Shown piece by piece: positions 5,902 through 8,906 of a DNA stretch of 8,906 bases (positions within the stretch are counted from its first letter, which is position 1; each line of letters begins with the position of its first letter). The translations under genes were made by a program, and so were the position numbers. Source of the DNA: Clostridia bacterium. GTDB lineage: Bacteria; Bacillota; Clostridia; Christensenellales; CAG-1252. A model generated the notes under the pieces. It saw only the letters and a program-made list of their open reading frames with translations, did not search any database and had not been told where the DNA came from. The stretch is from positions 1 through 8,906 of the forward strand of contig JAGAAA010000029.1 of NCBI GenBank assembly GCA_017615495.1, read 5' to 3'.

Positions 5902-6507
5902 TTATTCGTTCCTTAAATATTGCAAAATGACTTCAATGACGGTGCGGATCTCCTGTCGCTTGTCGGTGAGATCGTCCTGTCTTACGATGTACGCTTCAGA
6001 CGCAAGTTTTTTGCAAAGCGAGAGCATTGCGTGCGTCGTGGAATAGTAGAAAAGATCCGCATCCCAAAGCTTCTTCACGCTGCCGTCTTCCAGCCCTGCG
6101 CGATAGGCGTCGTCAAATTGCTTTTTGAAAACGTCCAAACCGTCGGAATATTGCTCGAGATCTTTGATCTCCTCCCTGATGCAGTAAGAATCGAACTCGC
6201 TCAAGAAGCGGTAATATTCCTGATGTTCGGCAAAAATTTCAAAGAAGCGATAATAGAAGCGGGAAAGCTTTTCAAACCCGTTGCCGTCACAATCGATGCT
6301 GAAATACTTTTCGACCTTCTCTTGCAACTTCATCGCGCAAGCGACGATCAAGCCGGATTTTTTGGAAAAATAACGATAAAACGTGGCTTCGCCGATGCTA
6401 CACGCTGCGGCAACGTCCTTGATCTTCACTTCGGCGATCGAAGAAGCGCAAAAAAGACGGATCGTCCTTTCCAAGATAAAACTCCTTCTGATATCTTTAA
6501 TCCCCAT
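5902..6507 (-). CDS. TetR-family transcriptional regulator
   Basis: A DNA-binding repressor, probably of itself and perhaps the two genes after it. The 201-aa product has the N-terminal TetR helix-turn-helix at about residues 27-47: VKIKDVAAACSIGEATFYRYF, where the recognition helix ends in the family hallmark TFYRYF (42-47). The rest is a mostly helical, aromatic-rich ligand domain that I cannot match to a known inducer. The start is ATG 6507 with GGGAGG (6515-6520) 7 nt upstream; an in-frame TTG at 6522 lies at that site and is rejected. The gene has a perfect-consensus promoter and a palindrome in its leader. It ends 53 nt before the SDR gene, with an intrinsic terminator in the gap. It is divergent from rhaB, but RhaR/RhaS-type rhamnose regulators are a different family, so a role in rhamnose control is not suggested by the protein. 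Confidence 0.9.
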   Translation of the reverse strand: MGIKDIRRSFILERTIRLFCASSIAEVKIKDVAAACSIGEATFYRYFSKKSGLIVACAMKLQEKVEKYFSIDCDGNGFEKLSRFYYRFFEIFAEHQEYYRFLSEFDSYCIREEIKDLEQYSDGLDVFKKQFDDAYRAGLEDGSVKKLWDADLFYYSTTHAMLSLCKKLASEAYIVRQDDLTDKRQEIRTVIEVILQYLRNE

Positions 6508-6546
6508 AGTTTTTCCTCCCAAAAATTCTTTTTAGGTCTAAAAAAT

Positions 6547-6561
6547 CTATCACATTGATAG
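6547..6561. promoter_or_regulatory. Perfect 15-nt palindrome, probable TetR operator
   Basis: CTATCA (6547-6552), CAT, TGATAG (6556-6561): perfect 6-bp arms with a 3-nt centre. It lies between the -10 box and the ribosome binding site of the TetR gene, at roughly +7 to +21 of the transcript. Size and position fit autorepression by a TetR dimer. Assignment to this regulator is inference. Confidence 0.65.
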
Positions 6562-6574
6562 TGCATCTTTCAAA

Positions 6575-6603
6575 ATTATATCTCATAAACGTAAGTTTGT
6601 CAA
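6575..6603 (-). promoter_or_regulatory. Consensus promoter of the TetR-SDR-EFR1 module
   Basis: Read on the minus strand: TTGACA (6598-6603), a 17-nt spacer, TATAAT (6575-6580). Both hexamers match the housekeeping consensus exactly. Transcription would begin near 6568 and give a leader of about 61 nt before the TetR start. Confidence 0.92.
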
Positions 6604-6782
6604 TATATTGAAAGAAATTTTTGCCGGATCGACAAAGACCCGTCTTTTGTTTTTTGCGGAAGTTTACGAGCGAAACGAGTTTTTTCTCCCTTTCTTCCAC
6701 GGCAAGGGACAAAAATCTGCCGCGCGCTCTCCCTTGCAAAAAAGATTTTTGGGGCAGAAAAGCCAACAGCTACCTAAAATCG
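6604..6782. other. Divergent intergenic stretch without a recognisable gene
   Basis: Part of the 312-nt gap between the TetR gene and rhaB, beyond the promoter and palindrome described separately. I see no credible gene: short open frames exist in it but lack ribosome binding sites. It holds an 8-bp inverted repeat, GCAAGGGA (6702-6709) with TCCCTTGC (6730-6737) and a 20-nt loop, and a second pairing AAAAATCT / AGATTTTT nearby. Neither stem is followed by a T-run as a terminator would be. Confidence 0.5.
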
Positions 6783-6803
6783 TTACCCTTATTTTTACGT
6801 TTA

Positions 6804-6812
6804 TGATATAAT
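6804..6812 (+). promoter_or_regulatory. Extended -10 promoter of rhaBA
   Basis: TGA followed by TATAAT (6807-6812). The best -35 candidate, TTACCC (6783-6788), is 18 nt upstream and weak. The predicted start point, seven to eight bases after the -10 box, coincides with the A of the rhaB ATG (6820). Confidence 0.75.
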
Positions 6813-6819
6813 CTAAACT

Positions 6820-8226
6820 ATGGAAAGAAATCTGCCGCAAACAAAACCGCAAAACGTCTACCTCGCCGTAGACATCGGCGCCTCCTCGGGGAGGCACATC
6901 GTCGGTTATCTTGACGAAGGCAAACTCGTCCTCCGCGAGGTCTATCGTTTCCCCAACGGCGCAAAAAACGTTGGCGGACGTCTCTTTTGGGATACGGAGC
7001 GCCTTTTTGAGGAGATCCTTTTAGGCTTAAAAGCCGCGGCGCAAGCTGGCTTCACCCCCGATTACGTCGGCATAGACACTTGGGCGGTGGATTACGTCCT
7101 TTTGGACAAACAGAATAAGCCCATCGGCGGCACCTATTCTTACCGCGACGAGCGTGGCGCCAAAATAAAAGAAAAAGCACACGCCGTAATGGACTTCCCC
7201 CTTCTCTACGAGAAGACCGGCATTCAATACGCCCCCTTCAACACCCTTTATCAATTGTACGACGACGTTTTGACTTCCCGCATTTCAAAAGCGGAAAGTT
7301 TTTTGATGCTCCCCGATTATTTCCATTACCGCTTGACCGGCGTCAAAAAGCAGGAATATACCAACGCCACTTCGACGGGAATGGTAAACGCCGTAACGCA
7401 CGAGTGGGATAAGGAGATCCTCTCTCGTTTCTCTTTGCCTGAAAAACTGTTTGGCGCCCTGTCGCAACCCTGCACGGTCGTCGGCAAGTTCAAAAAGGAA
7501 GTCGCCGACTTTGTCGGTTATTCCGCCACCGTGATCCTGCCCGCGACGCACGATACGGCGAGCGCGGTTTTGGCCGCCCCAATCTCGGACGGCGCGCCCT
7601 ATCTTTCCTCGGGGACGTGGTCCCTCCTCGGCGTGGCGCAAAAAGCCGCTCACACCGACAAGACCGCAATGGCGTACAACTATTCCAACGAGGGAAGCGT
7701 GGACTTCACCTTCCGTTTTCAAAAAAACATCATAGGCTTGTGGATGATCCAGCAAGTTAAAAAGGAACTTGGCGACAAGTACTCCTTCTCGGAGCTTGCC
7801 GACCTTGCGAGAAAGGATCAAGAGAGCCGCTTGTTGGACCTTTCCGACCCCCGATTCCTTTCGCCCAAGAGCATGATCGCGGAGATCGAAGCGATGCTTG
7901 GCAAACTTTCCGTCGGCGCGCTGGCGCGCACCATCTTTTTGAGCCTTGCGGAGGCTTATAAAAAGGCTCTTGACGAGCTTGAAAACGCAACCGGCAAGCG
8001 TTACGACGCTTTGCACGTCATCGGCGGCGGGTGCCAAAACGCCCTTTTAAACGAGCTTACCGCCCGCGCAACCGGTAAAAAAGTTACGGTCGGGCCGGTG
8101 GAAGCGACGGCGATAGGCAACCTGATCGCGCAAATGATCGGCACGGGCGAGATCAAAGATCTCGATGCCGCGCGGGAAACCATCAAACATTCTTTCGATA
8201 TAACGGAGGTTAAAATCAATGGATAG
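6820..8226 (+). CDS. rhaB: Rhamnulokinase RhaB
   Basis: Phosphorylates L-rhamnulose to rhamnulose-1-phosphate with ATP in the cytoplasm. The 468-aa protein is a full-length FGGY-type sugar kinase: first phosphate loop DIGASSGR (18-25), substrate motif GIDTWAVDY (84-92), catalytic-base region HDTASAV with Asp245, SSGTWSL (263-269), and the second ATP-binding lobe GGGCQN (402-407) with GPVEATAIGN (425-434). These together distinguish rhamnulokinase from glycerol or xylulose kinases. A TAA at 6814-6816 is in frame just before the ATG, so no upstream start is possible; nothing like a Shine-Dalgarno precedes the ATG, and the TATAAT ends only 7 nt before it. The message is therefore probably leaderless. 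The last eight bases overlap rhaA. The rhamnulose-phosphate aldolase gene is not in the window and may lie downstream. Confidence 0.96.
   Translation: MERNLPQTKPQNVYLAVDIGASSGRHIVGYLDEGKLVLREVYRFPNGAKNVGGRLFWDTERLFEEILLGLKAAAQAGFTPDYVGIDTWAVDYVLLDKQNKPIGGTYSYRDERGAKIKEKAHAVMDFPLLYEKTGIQYAPFNTLYQLYDDVLTSRISKAESFLMLPDYFHYRLTGVKKQEYTNATSTGMVNAVTHEWDKEILSRFSLPEKLFGALSQPCTVVGKFKKEVADFVGYSATVILPATHDTASAVLAAPISDGAPYLSSGTWSLLGVAQKAAHTDKTAMAYNYSNEGSVDFTFRFQKNIIGLWMIQQVKKELGDKYSFSELADLARKDQESRLLDLSDPRFLSPKSMIAEIEAMLGKLSVGALARTIFLSLAEAYKKALDELENATGKRYDALHVIGGGCQNALLNELTARATGKKVTVGPVEATAIGNLIAQMIGTGEIKDLDAARETIKHSFDITEVKING
8205..8209 (+). promoter_or_regulatory. Ribosome binding site of rhaA inside rhaB
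   Basis: GGAGG 9 nt before the rhaA ATG at 8219, within the last codons of rhaB. It decides the rhaA start and contrasts with rhaB, which has no such site. Confidence 0.75.
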
Positions 8227-8906
8227 GTACCAAAGCGCAAAAGAGATTTACGCATCCTTCGGCGTGGACACGGAAGCCGCGCTCAACAGCCTGAAGCGCA
8301 TCCCCGTTTCGGTGCATTGCTGGCAGGGCGACGACGTCATCGGGTTTGACGGCGCGGATTCCCTCTCGGGCGGCATCCAAACGACGGGCAACTACCCGGG
8401 CAGAGCCAGGACGCCGGACGAACTGCTTGCCGACATCAAAAAGGCGCTCTCCTTAATGCCCGGCAAAAAGAGGCTCAACGTGCACGCTTGCTACGCCTTC
8501 CTCGGCGAGGACAAAGGCAAGGTGGACCGCGACAAATATTCCTACAAGCACTTTGAAAAATGGGTGACCTTCGCTCAGTCCATCGGTCTTGACGGCGTGG
8601 ATTTCAACCCCACCTTCTTCGCGCATCCGATGGTCAAGGACGGCTTGACCCTCTCCTCCCCCGACGAGGTCACTCGCCGCTTTTGGGTGGAGCACGGCAA
8701 GCGCAGCTTGGAGATCGCCGCGGAAATGGGCAAGGCATTCGGCAAGCCCTGTTTGGTAAACATTTGGATCCCCGACGGGTTTAAGGACGTTCCGTCCGAC
8801 CGCCTCGGGCCCCGCCTCCGCTTGAAGAAGTCCTTGGATGAGATCCTCTCTTCTTACGACAAAAAGTACGTGATCCCCGCGGTGGAAAGCAAGGTGTTCG
8901 GTATCG
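8219..8906 (+). CDS. rhaA: L-rhamnose isomerase RhaA, N-terminal 229 residues (runs off window)
   Basis: Converts L-rhamnose to L-rhamnulose, the substrate of RhaB, in the cytoplasm; a metal-dependent TIM-barrel isomerase. The frame stays open to the window edge. It begins MDRYQSAKEIYASFGVD and shows signature segments: SVHCWQGDDV-GF (31-43), GNYPGRARTPDEL (57-69), LNVHACYAF (86-94), DFNPTFFAHP (128-137), NIWIPDG (181-187) and PAVESKVFGI (220-229). The ESK segment probably carries the first metal-binding glutamate (Glu223); the other ligands lie beyond the edge. ATG 8219 overlaps the rhaB stop by 8 nt (ATGGATAG), the same arrangement as dapB/dapF, so the two genes are likely translationally coupled. 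The order rhaB-rhaA is common in rhamnose operons. Confidence 0.95.
   Translation, partial: MDRYQSAKEIYASFGVDTEAALNSLKRIPVSVHCWQGDDVIGFDGADSLSGGIQTTGNYPGRARTPDELLADIKKALSLMPGKKRLNVHACYAFLGEDKGKVDRDKYSYKHFEKWVTFAQSIGLDGVDFNPTFFAHPMVKDGLTLSSPDEVTRRFWVEHGKRSLEIAAEMGKAFGKPCLVNIWIPDGFKDVPSDRLGPRLRLKKSLDEILSSYDKKYVIPAVESKVFGI

Noticed and set aside
4925..6046. Plus-strand open frames opposite the SDR and TetR genes (4925-6046, 5920-6558)
   Set aside because: Antisense shadows; no recognisable domain, and they run across two real genes and a terminator.
6608..6811. Short plus-strand frame (67 aa, TTG start) between the TetR gene and rhaB
   Set aside because: No ribosome binding site, no promoter placed for it, and it overlaps the rhaB -10 region; another frame of the same stretch is equally open.
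7285..8037. Minus-strand open frame opposite rhaB
   Set aside because: rhaB is unambiguous over this region and the antisense translation has no family-like motifs.
1..8906. CRISPR array, tRNA/rRNA genes, transposase or attachment-site repeats
   Set aside because: I looked for regularly spaced repeats, cloverleaf-like segments, transposase motifs and flanking direct repeats and saw none.

Overview
This window looks like a chromosomal segment of an anaerobic, low-redox-potential Firmicute, probably an uncultured gut-type member of the Clostridia. The reasons are the dapA-dapB-dapF lysine/diaminopimelate operon, an EFR1-type flavodoxin/ferredoxin protein, strong AGGAGG-type ribosome binding sites, sigma-A type promoters in AT-rich gaps between moderately GC-rich genes, and an L-rhamnose catabolic operon. 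The taxonomic call is inference; there is no rRNA or other marker here. No mobile element, tRNA, rRNA or CRISPR array is visible.

Layout. (1) Positions 1-1814, minus strand: dapA, dapB and the 5' part of dapF, essentially touching or overlapping, driven by an extended -10 promoter near 1904-1932. (2) 1990-2817, plus strand: a secreted CE4 polysaccharide deacetylase, divergent from dapA. (3) 2972-3430, plus strand: an unrecognised four-helix membrane protein with its own promoter, closed by a bidirectional terminator. (4) 3483-6507, minus strand: a three-gene module reading tetR-type regulator, then a short-chain dehydrogenase/epimerase with a C-terminal zinc-ribbon-like tail, then an EFR1 flavodoxin/2[4Fe-4S] protein. 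(5) 6820-8906, plus strand: rhaB (rhamnulokinase) and rhaA (L-rhamnose isomerase, cut by the window edge), diverging from the tetR module.

How the genes work together. DapA and DapB make tetrahydrodipicolinate and DapF makes meso-diaminopimelate, supplying lysine and peptidoglycan; the neighbouring deacetylase may act on cell-wall or surface glycans, which would be a loose thematic link. RhaA and RhaB carry out consecutive steps of L-rhamnose breakdown.

The least explained part is the tetR / SDR-zinc-ribbon / EFR1 module. It has a perfect-consensus promoter, a perfect 15-nt palindrome in the leader that could be the TetR operator, a strong intrinsic terminator between the regulator and the two enzyme genes, and an ATGA stop/start overlap between those enzyme genes. 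It looks like a small regulated redox unit, but the substrate cannot be read from the sequence. A second point of interest is rhaB, whose ATG sits exactly where transcription should start, suggesting a leaderless mRNA.
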